From JAGPUQ01 sp963708735 (GTDB taxonomy: Bacteria > Pseudomonadota > Gammaproteobacteria > Pseudomonadales > Porticoccaceae), in assembly GCA_963708735.1 (NCBI GenBank), contig CAVPTW010000020.1, positions 76,683-140,682 of the forward strand: a stretch of DNA of 64,000 nucleotides, read 5' to 3'. The notes beneath the pieces are model-generated. The model was given only the letters and a program-made list of their open reading frames with translations, did not search any database and was not told the DNA's origin. Shown piece by piece: positions 34,879-43,209 of this stretch (positions are counted from its first letter, which is position 1; every line of letters starts with the position of its first letter). The position numbers and the translations under genes are program-made.

Positions 34879-34895
34879 TGCGGCAAATCGTCGCA
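34879..34895. promoter_or_regulatory. Near-palindromic operator candidate, copy 2 (tonB / DUF202 region)
   Basis: TGCGGCAAATCGTCGCA, differing at one base from the copy at 23504-23520, with the same GGGGAA flank. It is 105 bases upstream of tonB and 9 bases before the divergent DUF202 ATG. Confidence 0.5.
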
Positions 34896-34903
34896 CACCG
34901 CTC

Positions 34904-35287
34904 ATGCCGACACCTGAATCCGATCCGCGCGTATTCTTCGCCGCCGAGCGCACCCTGCTTGCATGGCTCCGTACCGGGCTTACGATCATTGCGCTGGGCT
35001 TCGTCGTGTCGCGCTTTGGGTTGTTCGTGCAGCTGCTCTCCATCCAGACGCACGGTTGTGTGCCGCCCACACACACGTCCCTTTCGGCGCTGCTCGGCCT
35101 CGGGTTTGTCATTGTCGGCGCCATGGCCATCGTACTGGCCGCGGTCCAGCATCAGCGCTTTGTCGCTACCCTGGATCGTGACGATCTGCCCCACGCGTAC
35201 TCCAGAGGCTTCGCCGTCTGGCTTGCCTTGCTCGTGGGAACACTCGGCATGGTTCTCGCCGCCTACTTGTTCGTCACTCAACCATGA
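34904..35287 (+). CDS. DUF202 (YidH-like) membrane protein
   Basis: A 127-residue membrane protein. It has the DUF202 signature FFAAERTLLAWLRTGLTIIALGF at the N-terminus, followed by three predicted helices (GFVIVGAMAIVLAAVQ and FAVWLALLVGTLGMVLAAYLF). The function of the family is unknown. Start is ATG 34904; the frame upstream is open but has no family similarity. It is divergent from tonB. Confidence 0.85.
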   Translation: MPTPESDPRVFFAAERTLLAWLRTGLTIIALGFVVSRFGLFVQLLSIQTHGCVPPTHTSLSALLGLGFVIVGAMAIVLAAVQHQRFVATLDRDDLPHAYSRGFAVWLALLVGTLGMVLAAYLFVTQP

Positions 35288-35360
35288 CTGGCAACCATGA
35301 CTGGCCAGATTCTGCGCTAACGACATTCAGGCGTTTCAATCTCTGACAGACTGACCGTCC

Positions 35361-36044
35361 ATGTACGAGACCAAAACCCAGCCACCGCTGACCCGCATTC
35401 GCTTCGCCCTGCGCGTCCTGCTGCACGCCCTGCTCGTGCTGTCTCTACTCGCAGGCATGGCGGGCTACGCGCACTTCGAGCGTCTCTCCTGGCTGGATGC
35501 TTTCCTGAATTCCGCCATGCTGATGGGCGGCATGGGCCCGGTCGATCCGCCGAAAACGGACGGTGGCAAACTGTTTGCCGGTCTTTACGCACTCTACGCT
35601 GGCCTGGTATTCCTGATCGCGGCGGGCGTGATCTTCACGCCGTTAATTCACCGCATGCTGCACAAATTTCATTGGGATCAGGGCGAGCAGATGCGCGCTA
35701 GTCGTCGCTGCCTGCCGCAGTCGCCCGCGGACAATCGCCCGGCTCCGGCACGGTTGCAGCAGCCAGGATTTCCGCCCGCGTCGCGGCCAGTTGCTCGCGC
35801 TCGCGGGCCACAGGCGGCAGTTGCGCCAGCCCCGCATCGAGGATATCCAGCGCCGCCGCGCGACACCCGCGCTCGCTCAGCAGTTGGGCAAAATTGTTGC
35901 GGGCGACGATGTGGGTCGGATCGCGCGCCAGCAAATCGCGGAATACCGCTTCCGCCGCGCGCGCATCACCAGTGCCGTAGTAAGCGTTGCCGAGCCCCAC
36001 CAGTGCCCAGGGGTCGTCCGGCCAGCGCACGAGCGCTGCCGTGA
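35361..36044 (+). CDS. Small membrane protein with an abnormal C-terminal read-through
   Basis: The conserved-looking part is residues 1-110: two hydrophobic segments (LLHALLVLSLLAGMAGYAHF and GLYALYAGLVFLIAAGVIF), the segment GGMGPVDPPKTDGGKL between them, and a final HRMLHKFHWDQGEQ. After this the frame stays open for a further 110 residues of Arg/Pro/Ala-rich sequence, all antisense to the cysteine peptidase that ends at 35698. Homologues of such two-helix proteins normally stop soon after the last helix, so the natural stop may have been lost, or the tail is meaningless. Function not recognised. Confidence 0.55.
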   Translation: MYETKTQPPLTRIRFALRVLLHALLVLSLLAGMAGYAHFERLSWLDAFLNSAMLMGGMGPVDPPKTDGGKLFAGLYALYAGLVFLIAAGVIFTPLIHRMLHKFHWDQGEQMRASRRCLPQSPADNRPAPARLQQPGFPPASRPVARARGPQAAVAPAPHRGYPAPPRDTRARSAVGQNCCGRRCGSDRAPANRGIPLPPRAHHQCRSKRCRAPPVPRGRPASARALP

Positions 36045-36699
36045 AGGCCTCGCGCAGTACTTCCGGTGACGCCACGCCTTCCATGTCGGTGACGGCGCGC
36101 AGGTAGCGCTCGCGGTCCACCGCGGGGGGCAGGTCCCCCGGTGGCAGGATCACCAGGCCCCAGTTGCCGGCAAGCTTCCAGGTGCGCAGAAAGCGCGCGG
36201 CGGAACTGACCTCGCGTCTTGTGGTACCGGAACGCAAAATGAATTCATCGCGCTTGGCATCGAAGCCGATCACCACGGCGAAGTGCCACAGCGGCCAGCG
36301 CTCGATGCCGAGATTCTGCAATACGAGGACGGGATGGCCGGCGCGCAGCGTATCCAGCAGGCCCGCCAGGTCGGGATTGATCGGATAGGGCACCCGTCCG
36401 TAGCGCCGCGCCGCTGCCATCAGCTCGATTTGGAGACTGCCCTTTTTGTCGGGGAGGTAAACCGCGTCGACCAGTTGCTCCGGGTCGACCACGATTCCCG
36501 CTTGCCGCAGCACCGTCGCCAGCGCGGCCGGGCCGCACTGGTAGGCGCTCTGGGGATAAAAGGGTACCTGGGCAAGTTCGATCCGCGTGCCCTCACCCGC
36601 GGCCGGACCCAGCACCGGGGTGCGGGCGCAGGCCGCGAGCAGCAACATTGCCGTGAAACCGGCGGCCCGAACCAGGGCCGCCAAAAAACGGGCGATCAA
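35698..36699 (-). CDS. PA2778-type cysteine peptidase lipoprotein (C39-like with TPR)
   Basis: A 333-residue protein. The lipobox LLLAAC (Cys24) marks it as an outer- or inner-membrane lipoprotein. The papain-like/C39-like domain has catalytic Cys55 in YQCGPAAL and His139 in WHFAVVIGFD. After residue 230 come TPR-like repeats (WALVGLGNAYYGTGDARAAEAVFRDLLARDPTHIVARNNFAQLL). The family is usually found with PA2779; its substrate is unknown. Its start overlaps the PA2779 stop by 4 bases (ATGA), and its 3' end is overlapped by the odd plus-strand frame at 35361. Confidence 0.8.
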   Translation of the reverse strand: MIARFLAALVRAAGFTAMLLLAACARTPVLGPAAGEGTRIELAQVPFYPQSAYQCGPAALATVLRQAGIVVDPEQLVDAVYLPDKKGSLQIELMAAARRYGRVPYPINPDLAGLLDTLRAGHPVLVLQNLGIERWPLWHFAVVIGFDAKRDEFILRSGTTRREVSSAARFLRTWKLAGNWGLVILPPGDLPPAVDRERYLRAVTDMEGVASPEVLREAFTAALVRWPDDPWALVGLGNAYYGTGDARAAEAVFRDLLARDPTHIVARNNFAQLLSERGCRAAALDILDAGLAQLPPVAREREQLAATRAEILAAATVPEPGDCPRATAAGSDD

Positions 36700-37079
36700 A
36701 GCCCTTTGAAGACGTGGATCACGCCGACGATATCGAGGATCACCAGGATCAGGAATACCGCGCCGATCAGCGCGAGCACGCTGCCGCCGGCAGGCAGCTG
36801 GTCGAGATTGTTCGCGATGCGTTGCAGCTCGCTGTCGCTCAAGGCCTGAACCCGGGCGCGCGCGGCGGCGGGATCCACGCCCTGCTGTTCCAGCAGACCA
36901 CGCACCGAGTCCTGCGCCAGAAAGCGATCGACACGGTCAATCTGCTCGGCACGGTTGCCAGGCGCAGCCTGGGCCGTGCCCATCATGGCGGCAGCGGCAG
37001 GCTGGGCGGCAGTGCTGCATACCAGGCTCAATACCAGAGCCAGTGTCAATAGATGTCGGGATGGGTGGTTAGGCGTCAT
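36696..37079 (-). CDS. PA2779-family small membrane/periplasmic protein
   Basis: A 127-residue protein with a signal peptide (LLTLALVLSLVCSTAAQPAAA), a short helical middle segment (RVDRFLAQDSVRGLLEQQGVDPAAARARVQAL) and a C-terminal transmembrane helix (VLALIGAVFLILVILDIVGV). This layout matches the PA2779 family, partner of the PA2778-type peptidase encoded downstream, possibly its substrate or membrane anchor. Start is ATG 37079. Overlapping ATGA with the next gene shows coupling. Confidence 0.8.
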   Translation of the reverse strand: MTPNHPSRHLLTLALVLSLVCSTAAQPAAAAMMGTAQAAPGNRAEQIDRVDRFLAQDSVRGLLEQQGVDPAAARARVQALSDSELQRIANNLDQLPAGGSVLALIGAVFLILVILDIVGVIHVFKGL

Positions 37080-37198
37080 CTGCGTTATCCTCGAATGGTG
37101 GCACGGGCTGAACTGTCCGCGGCCGCGAGTGTAGCCAGAACCTGCGCGGCACTCAAAGCGGCCGTGTCGGATTTGTGGGCCGGGCCGCCCGGGCCGGT

Positions 37199-37227
37199 TT
37201 GACCGCGTCCCTGGTGGCGTGTACAAA
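37199..37227 (+). promoter_or_regulatory. Putative promoter of the alpha/beta hydrolase
   Basis: TTGACC (37199-37204) and TACAAA (37222-37227) are 17 bases apart, 39 bases before the ATG. The -35 match is good, the -10 moderate. Confidence 0.4.
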
Positions 37228-37265
37228 GTGGTGCATTCCCCCTTCCCATTCCGACAGGATCCATT

Positions 37266-38216
37266 ATGAGCGCAGGCAAACGACTTCCGGGCACGCCGGA
37301 CCCCATGCACCGCTGGGCCGGCGTCGGCGGAATCATGATCGCGGGCGACTCCTGGGGCGACCCGGCCGGTCCGCTGGTGCTGCTCCAGCATGGCGGCGGC
37401 CAGACCCGCCACGCCTGGAAAGGTGCCGGCGAAGCCCTGGGTGAAGCCGGTTATCACGCGGTCGCCTTCGATGCCCGCGGCCACGGCGATTCCGACTGGT
37501 CCGCGGACGGTGTCTACGGCCAGGACATCATGGTGGAAGACCTGCGCTGCATCATCGCGGCCCTGGGTGGGAAGCGCCCGGTACTGGTGGGCGCCTCCAT
37601 GGGCGGCGGTACCAGCCTGGTGGCGCTCGGCGAGGACCGCGTCGATGCCACCGCCCTGGTGCTGGTCGATATCGCGCCGAAGATCGAATCCGAGGGCGTG
37701 CAAAAAATCACCAGCTTCATGTCCTACAAACCCGAGGGCTTCGATTCCCTGGAAGAGGTCGCGGAAGCGATCGGCAACTACCAGCCCCACCGTTCACCGC
37801 CCAAGGATCTGCAGGGACTGGCAAAGAATCTGCGTCTGGCGGACAACGGCAAGTATCGCTGGCACTGGGATCCGCGCTTCATGCAGGCGCGCCGCGACAT
37901 GGAGGCGCGCACGCGGCGTCTGGAAGACTGTGCCCGTGCGCTCAGGCTGCCCACCCTGCTGGTCCGGGGCGGACTGTCCGATGTGTTGAGCGAGGAAGGT
38001 GCGCAGTCCTTTCTGGAAATGTGCCCCCATGCCGAGTACGTCAACATCACCGGTGCCGGCCATATGGTGGCGGGTGATCGCAACGATGTCTTCGCCACGG
38101 CGGTGGTGGACTTCCTGTTCCGTACCGTGCCGGTGAAAGGCGAGCCGGTACAGGCACCCCACGCGCCCCACCCCCATCATGTGGGTCCGCCGGGCGATGT
38201 GACCGACATTCCCTGA
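37266..38216 (+). CDS. Alpha/beta hydrolase
   Basis: A 316-residue cytosolic alpha/beta-hydrolase. The oxyanion-hole motif QHGGG is near residue 41, the RGHGDSD motif near 71, the nucleophile elbow is GASMGG with Ser111, and the catalytic His lies in TGAGHMVAGD. The C-terminus is His-rich (APHAPHPHHVGPPGD). The family includes esterases, epoxide hydrolases and C-C hydrolases; there is no way to choose from sequence. It is monocistronic, with its own likely promoter. Confidence 0.85.
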   Translation: MSAGKRLPGTPDPMHRWAGVGGIMIAGDSWGDPAGPLVLLQHGGGQTRHAWKGAGEALGEAGYHAVAFDARGHGDSDWSADGVYGQDIMVEDLRCIIAALGGKRPVLVGASMGGGTSLVALGEDRVDATALVLVDIAPKIESEGVQKITSFMSYKPEGFDSLEEVAEAIGNYQPHRSPPKDLQGLAKNLRLADNGKYRWHWDPRFMQARRDMEARTRRLEDCARALRLPTLLVRGGLSDVLSEEGAQSFLEMCPHAEYVNITGAGHMVAGDRNDVFATAVVDFLFRTVPVKGEPVQAPHAPHPHHVGPPGDVTDIP

Positions 38217-38240
38217 CCCGCGCTCGCGCCCACCCGGCCG

Positions 38241-38266
38241 CGGCGCCGCCAGGTGCGGCGCCGTTT
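38241..38266 (+). terminator. Possible hairpin terminator after the alpha/beta hydrolase
   Basis: CGGCGCCGC and its inverted partner GCGGCGCCG are separated by CAGGT, 25 bases after the stop. Only three T's follow, so termination may be weak. Confidence 0.35.
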
Positions 38267-38322
38267 CGGACCTCGGTTCGGGCTAGAATGGCTCTCCGCC
38301 CAACTGCTCCCGAGATAGCCCC

Positions 38323-41238
38323 ATGACCGCCAGGGCCCACGCCGCCTTTACCCATGTCCGCAGTCGCCCGGTGCCCGCACTCAAACTCGAAGTGCAGGAA
38401 TACCGCCACCTCCGCACCGGCGCCGAACACATCCACATCCACAGCGACAACCCGGAAAACGTGTTTCTGGTGGCGCTGCGCACCGTGCCCCAGGACTCCA
38501 CCGGCGTGGCCCATATCCTGGAGCACACGGCGCTGTGCGGCAGTGAAAAATACCCGGTGCGCGATCCCTTTTTCATGATGATCCGGCGCTCCCTCAACAC
38601 CTTCATGAACGCCTTCACCAGTTCGGACTGGACTGCCTATCCCTTCGCCAGCCAGAACCGCAAGGACTTCAACAATCTGCTGGATGTCTATCTGGATGCG
38701 GTGTTCTTCGCGCGCCTGGACGCACTGGACTTCGCCCAGGAAGGCCACCGCCTGGAGTTCGCCGAAGGCGAGAATCCCGCCTCCGCGCTGGTCTACAAGG
38801 GCGTCGTGTACAACGAGATGAAGGGTGCCATGAGTTCGGTCAACTCGATGCTCTGGCATACGCTGTGCAAATACCTCTACCCCACTACCACCTACCATCA
38901 CAACAGCGGCGGCGATCCCGAGTGCATCCTCGACCTCACCCATAAGCAGTTGCTCGACTTCTACCGCACTCACTACCACCCGAGCAACGCCATCTTCATG
39001 ACCTTCGGCGACATCCCGGCCCACGAGCACCAGCGCAAGTTCGAGGACCAGGTGCTGACCCGCTTCGAGCCCCTCGACGAAGTCATCGCGGTGCCCCGGG
39101 AAAAACGCTACCTGGCGCCGGTGCGGGTGGAAGAAGCCTATGCGCTGGACGAACCCGACACCGCGGAGAAAACCCATGTGGTACTGGGCTGGCTGCTCGG
39201 CCAGACCACGGACCTGATGGCCAATATGGAGGCGCATCTGCTCAACTCGGTGCTGCTCGACAACAGCGCCTCGCCGCTGTTGCAGGCCCTGGAAACCAGC
39301 GATCTCGGCACCGCGCCCTCGCCCCTGTGCGGCCTCGACGACTCGCATCTGGAACTGCTGTTCGTGTGCGGCCTGGAAGGCTCCGAGCCCGAACACGCCG
39401 CCGCCGTCGAGGAATTGGTACTCACCACGCTGCAAGCGGTTGCCGAGCAGGGTGTGCCGGCCGACCAGGTCGAGGCCGCGCTGCATCAGCTCGAGCTCAA
39501 GCAGCGCGAGATCGGCGGCGACGGCTACCCTTACGGTTTGCAGCTGATCCTCACCTCCCTCGCCAGCGCCACCCACCGCGGCGATCCCGCCGCCCTGCTG
39601 GACCTGGATCCGGTGCTGGCCGAACTGCGCACCCGCATCAAGGATCCCGATTACATCAAACGCCTGGCGCAGCAACTGCTGCGCGACAACCTGCACCGGG
39701 TGCGCCTGACGTTGCGCCCCGATACGGAAATATCGGCGCGCCGCGAAGCCGTCGAGAAACAGCAGCTCGCGGCCATCCGGGCCAGTCTCGATGCCACCCA
39801 GGAACAGGCACTGGTGGAACAGGCGCGCGCGCTCGCTGCACGCCAGGCTCGTATCGATGACGAAAGTATCCTGCCCAAGGTAGAACTCGCCGACGTGCCG
39901 CCGGAGATGGCCTATGTTGCGGCGGCCAATCGCATCGCCACACCCATGCCACTGACCAGCTACGGCGTGGGCACCAACGGCCTGGTCTACCAGCAGCTGA
40001 TTCTGGAACTGCCCCAACTCGACGAGACGCAGACCGACCTGCTGCCGATCTACGCCAGCTGCCTGCCGGAGCTCGGCGTCGGCGCGCGCGACTACCTCGC
40101 CACCCAGCGCTGGCAGGCGGCGGTGAGCGGCGGCGTCAACGCCTACGCCAGCGTGCGCGGGCTGCCCGAGGATGCCCAGGCGCTGCGCGGCCATCTGGTG
40201 CTGTCCACCAAGGGGCTTGCCGTCAACCAGCAGGAACTGACCCGCCTGCTGGACACCACCCTCAATCAGGTGCGCTTCGACGAACTGCCGCGCCTCCGCG
40301 ACCTGATCGCCCAGATGCGCGCGCGCATGGAGGCCAGCGTCACCGGCAACGGCCACGGCCTGGCGATGGCCGCAGCCGCGGCGCGCTTCAGCAACGGCGC
40401 GCTGCTCAACCACCGCTGGGGCGGTCTGGACGGCATCCGCGCCATCAAGGCACTCGACGCGAGACTGAATGATCCGGAAAAGCTGGCGGACCTGGGGCGG
40501 CAACTGGCAGAGCTGCATTCCCTGATCCGCGCAGCGCCACGGCAATGCCTGCTGGTCGCCGAGCCCGAACATCTGGCTGAATTCGAGGCGCGCTTTCTGG
40601 CGCACGTTTCGCCCGCACCCGGCACCGCACACACCGGGTTCAGCCGCCCGGCGCTGTGCGAACCCAGCAATGAGCTCTGGACCACCAGCACCCAGGTCAA
40701 TTTCTGCGCCCGCGCCTATCCCACGGTGCCCATGGAACACGCCGATGCCGCGCCCCTCAGTGTGCTCGGCGGCTTTCTGCGCAATGGGTTCCTGCACACC
40801 GCGATCCGGGAAAAAGGCGGTGCCTACGGCGGCGGCGCGAGCCAGGAAAGCTCCATCGCGGCGTTCCGGTTCTATTCCTACCGCGACCCCCGCCTCGCCG
40901 ACACCCTCGCCGATTTCGACCGCGCGCTCGCCTGGCTCGCCACGGAACGCCACGAACCCCAGCGGGTGGAGGAAGCCATCCTGGGAGTCATCGGTGGCAT
41001 CGACAAACCCGGCTCGCCCGCCGGCGAGGCCAAGCAGACGTTTCATGCCGAGCTCCATGGCCGCGATCGCACGCGCCGCGAGCGCTTCCGCAATCGGGTG
41101 TTGCAGGTCGGACTCGCGGACTTGCAGCGGGTCGCCGCCACCTACCTGCGGCCCGAGCGCGCCAGCACCGCGGTGATCACCGCTCCGGATCGGGCCGAAC
41201 AGCTCGCGGCGCTCAACCTCAACCCGATATCCCTCTGA
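38323..41238 (+). CDS. M16C-family zinc metallopeptidase (presequence-protease-like)
   Basis: A 971-residue peptidase. The inverted zinc motif is HILEH (His64, Glu67, His68), with a further Glu ligand in the following helix (YKGVVYNEMKGAMSS). Length and the segment GSEKYPVRDPFFMM are typical of the M16C/PreP group, which encloses and degrades unstructured peptides. The second half has the inactive pair domain and the R/Y substrate-binding segment (REKGGAYGGGA). Cytosolic location is expected, since no signal peptide is visible. It is followed 14 bases later by cmoA. Confidence 0.9.
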   Translation: MTARAHAAFTHVRSRPVPALKLEVQEYRHLRTGAEHIHIHSDNPENVFLVALRTVPQDSTGVAHILEHTALCGSEKYPVRDPFFMMIRRSLNTFMNAFTSSDWTAYPFASQNRKDFNNLLDVYLDAVFFARLDALDFAQEGHRLEFAEGENPASALVYKGVVYNEMKGAMSSVNSMLWHTLCKYLYPTTTYHHNSGGDPECILDLTHKQLLDFYRTHYHPSNAIFMTFGDIPAHEHQRKFEDQVLTRFEPLDEVIAVPREKRYLAPVRVEEAYALDEPDTAEKTHVVLGWLLGQTTDLMANMEAHLLNSVLLDNSASPLLQALETSDLGTAPSPLCGLDDSHLELLFVCGLEGSEPEHAAAVEELVLTTLQAVAEQGVPADQVEAALHQLELKQREIGGDGYPYGLQLILTSLASATHRGDPAALLDLDPVLAELRTRIKDPDYIKRLAQQLLRDNLHRVRLTLRPDTEISARREAVEKQQLAAIRASLDATQEQALVEQARALAARQARIDDESILPKVELADVPPEMAYVAAANRIATPMPLTSYGVGTNGLVYQQLILELPQLDETQTDLLPIYASCLPELGVGARDYLATQRWQAAVSGGVNAYASVRGLPEDAQALRGHLVLSTKGLAVNQQELTRLLDTTLNQVRFDELPRLRDLIAQMRARMEASVTGNGHGLAMAAAAARFSNGALLNHRWGGLDGIRAIKALDARLNDPEKLADLGRQLAELHSLIRAAPRQCLLVAEPEHLAEFEARFLAHVSPAPGTAHTGFSRPALCEPSNELWTTSTQVNFCARAYPTVPMEHADAAPLSVLGGFLRNGFLHTAIREKGGAYGGGASQESSIAAFRFYSYRDPRLADTLADFDRALAWLATERHEPQRVEEAILGVIGGIDKPGSPAGEAKQTFHAELHGRDRTRRERFRNRVLQVGLADLQRVAATYLRPERASTAVITAPDRAEQLAALNLNPISL

Positions 41239-41252
41239 GCCCTGCGTCTGCC

Positions 41253-41981
41253 GTGAGCGAACGCGACCAGCTCTTCGCCCGACCGCTCGCCGAGATCGCG
41301 GGATTCCGCTTCGACCACGAGGTCGTCGCGGTCTTCCCGGACATGATCCGGCGCTCGGTGCCAGGCTACGAAACCATGGTCGCCATGACCGGGACGATCG
41401 CCGAGCGCTACGCCCTGCCCGGCACCCACTGCTACGACCTGGGCTGCTCCCTGGGCGCCTCGACACTGGCCCTGCGCCGGGGCATCGGCACGCGCGACTG
41501 CACCATCATCGCCGCCGACAACGCCCCCGCCATGATCGAGCGCTGCCGGGCCGTGATCGCCGCGGACAGCGCGCCCGCGCCGGTCGAGCTGCGCCTTGGC
41601 GATGTGCGCGACATCCGCTTCGAGAACGCCTCGGTGGTGGTGTTGAACTTCACCCTGCAATTCATTCCGCCGGCGGATCGCGGCGCCCTCATCACCGCGA
41701 TCGGCGCGGGCCTGGTGCCCGGTGGCGTGCTGGTGCTGTCCGAAAAAATCGCCTTCGCCGATCCGGGCCTCGACGCGCTGATGACCGACCTCCACCACGC
41801 CTTCAAGCGCGCCAACGGCTACAGCGAACTCGAGGTCAGCCAGAAACGCACGGCGCTCGAAAACGTGCTGGTACCCGAGACGCTCGACACCCACCGCGCC
41901 CGGCTGCGGGATGCGGGCTTCGGAGCCGTCGATGTCTGGTTCCAGTGCTTCAATTTCGCCTCCCTGCTCGCGTTCCGGTGA
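41253..41981 (+). CDS. cmoA: CmoA, carboxy-S-adenosyl-L-methionine synthase
   Basis: A 242-residue SAM-dependent enzyme. It converts SAM and prephenate to carboxy-SAM, the donor used by CmoB. Visible features: the N-terminal FDHEVVAVFPDMIRRSVPGY, motif I YDLGCSLGAST, IAADNAPAMIERC, and the C-terminal ENVLVPETLDTHRARLRDAGF. Start is GTG 41253. Its stop overlaps the cmoB GTG (GTGA), confirming coupled expression. Together they form cmo5U34 in tRNAs, which widens wobble decoding. Confidence 0.93.
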   Translation: MSERDQLFARPLAEIAGFRFDHEVVAVFPDMIRRSVPGYETMVAMTGTIAERYALPGTHCYDLGCSLGASTLALRRGIGTRDCTIIAADNAPAMIERCRAVIAADSAPAPVELRLGDVRDIRFENASVVVLNFTLQFIPPADRGALITAIGAGLVPGGVLVLSEKIAFADPGLDALMTDLHHAFKRANGYSELEVSQKRTALENVLVPETLDTHRARLRDAGFGAVDVWFQCFNFASLLAFR

Positions 41982-42949
41982 CAGGCGCCTACGGGCCGCT
42001 GCTCGACGCCCTAGCCCGGACCCCGCTGCGGGACTGGGCACAGCAATTGCCGGCCCAGATCGCGCGCGGCCTGAGCCCGGAACGCTGGGGCGATCTGCCG
42101 CGATGGCAGGCAGCGCTCCAACGCCTGCCGGCACTCACGCCAGGCACCATCGATTTTCGCGCCGGGGTGCGGATCGGCAGCGCCGCTGACGCGAACGACG
42201 CGGAGCGCGAAAGCCTGCGCGCCGCGCTCATGGAGCTGCACCCCTGGCGCAAGGGGCCGTACGAACTCTTTGGGATCGACCTCGACAGCGAATGGCGCTC
42301 GGACTGGAAATGGCAGCGCCTGCTGCCCCATATCGAGGATCTCGCGGGGCGTCTGGTGCTGGATGTGGGCTGCGGCAACGGCTACCACTGCTGGCGCATG
42401 TACGGGGCGGGCGCGGCGCGGGTGATCGGTATCGATCCTTCCGCGCGCTTCGTCATGCAGTTCGAGGCCATCCGCCGCTATGCGGGCGCCGCGCCGGTGG
42501 ACGTGCTGCCGCTCGGCATCGAGGCGCTGCCGGCGGAGCTCGCGGCATTCGACACGGTATTTTCCATGGGCGTGCTCTACCACCGCCGCTCGCCCTTCGA
42601 GCATCTGCGCGAACTCCGCGAACTGCTGCGCCCCGGCGGCCAGCTGGTGCTGGAAACCCTGGTGATCAGCGGCGCTTCGGGACAGGTGCTGGTGCCCGAA
42701 GGGCGCTACGCCAAGATGGCCAATGTCTGGTTCATACCGACCCCGGACACATTGATTTCCTGGCTGCGCAAAATCGGCTTTCGCGACCCCGCCGTGGTCG
42801 ATGTCACCCCCACCACGACCGCCGAACAGCGCGCCACAGACTGGATGCGCTTCGAATCGCTGGCCGATTTTCTCGACCCCGAAAACCCGCGACTGACACG
42901 GGAGGGCCATCCGGCGCCGCTGCGCGCGGTGTTCATCGCATCCGCCTGA
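41978..42949 (+). CDS. cmoB: CmoB, tRNA U34 carboxymethyltransferase
   Basis: With a GTG start at 41978, inside the cmoA stop, the protein is 323 residues, exactly the length of E. coli CmoB. It has the N-terminal helical part (PLRDWAQQLPAQIARGLSPERWGDLPRW), then WRKGPYELFGIDLDSEWRSDWKW, motif I LVLDVGCGNGYHCWRMYGAGA and FSMGVLYHRRSPFEHL. It transfers the carboxymethyl group from carboxy-SAM to 5-hydroxyuridine at position 34. Upstream ATG 41945 would overlap cmoA further and is not needed. Confidence 0.93.
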   Translation: MTGAYGPLLDALARTPLRDWAQQLPAQIARGLSPERWGDLPRWQAALQRLPALTPGTIDFRAGVRIGSAADANDAERESLRAALMELHPWRKGPYELFGIDLDSEWRSDWKWQRLLPHIEDLAGRLVLDVGCGNGYHCWRMYGAGAARVIGIDPSARFVMQFEAIRRYAGAAPVDVLPLGIEALPAELAAFDTVFSMGVLYHRRSPFEHLRELRELLRPGGQLVLETLVISGASGQVLVPEGRYAKMANVWFIPTPDTLISWLRKIGFRDPAVVDVTPTTTAEQRATDWMRFESLADFLDPENPRLTREGHPAPLRAVFIASA

Positions 42950-42983
42950 AGCGCCGCACCACGGCAGAGCACGACCGGTTTTC

Positions 42984-43012
42984 TTGACCGCTTCCGCGCC
43001 CTTCCCTATAGT
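42984..43012 (+). promoter_or_regulatory. Promoter of tRNA-Arg(ACG)
   Basis: TTGACC (42984-42989) and TATAGT (43007-43012) are 17 bases apart and 10 bases before the tRNA. A GC-rich stretch follows the -10, as in stringently controlled genes. Confidence 0.65.
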
Positions 43013-43022
43013 AGCCGCCCTC

Positions 43023-43099
43023 GCACCCGTAGCTCAGTTGGATAGAGTACCTGGCTACGAACCAGGTGGTCGGGAGTTCGAATCTCTCCGGGTGCGCCA
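43023..43099 (+). tRNA. tRNA-Arg (anticodon ACG)
   Basis: A 77-base cloverleaf. The acceptor stem GCACCCG pairs with CGGGTGC, the D arm has AGCTCAGTTGGATAGAGT, the anticodon stem CTGGC/ACCAG (with a wobble) closes a loop reading ACG, and the T arm has GGGAGTTCGAATCTCTC. The CCA end is encoded (43097-43099). ACG is expected to be edited to ICG. Confidence 0.97.
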
Positions 43100-43209
43100 G
43101 TTTCTTCTCCCTGTTGATCATCTCCAGTTCGTCAGCCTCAGTGCTTGCCGGCTGAGGGCACCAAGACATCGCGCGGCATCCTCCCCACAACGACTTGAGC
43201 CAAAGCGCT

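Noticed and set aside
38047..41466. Large minus-strand open frame of over 1100 codons
   Set aside because: It is the mirror of the M16C peptidase gene on the plus strand. High GC content keeps the antisense frame open. No motifs or ribosome site.
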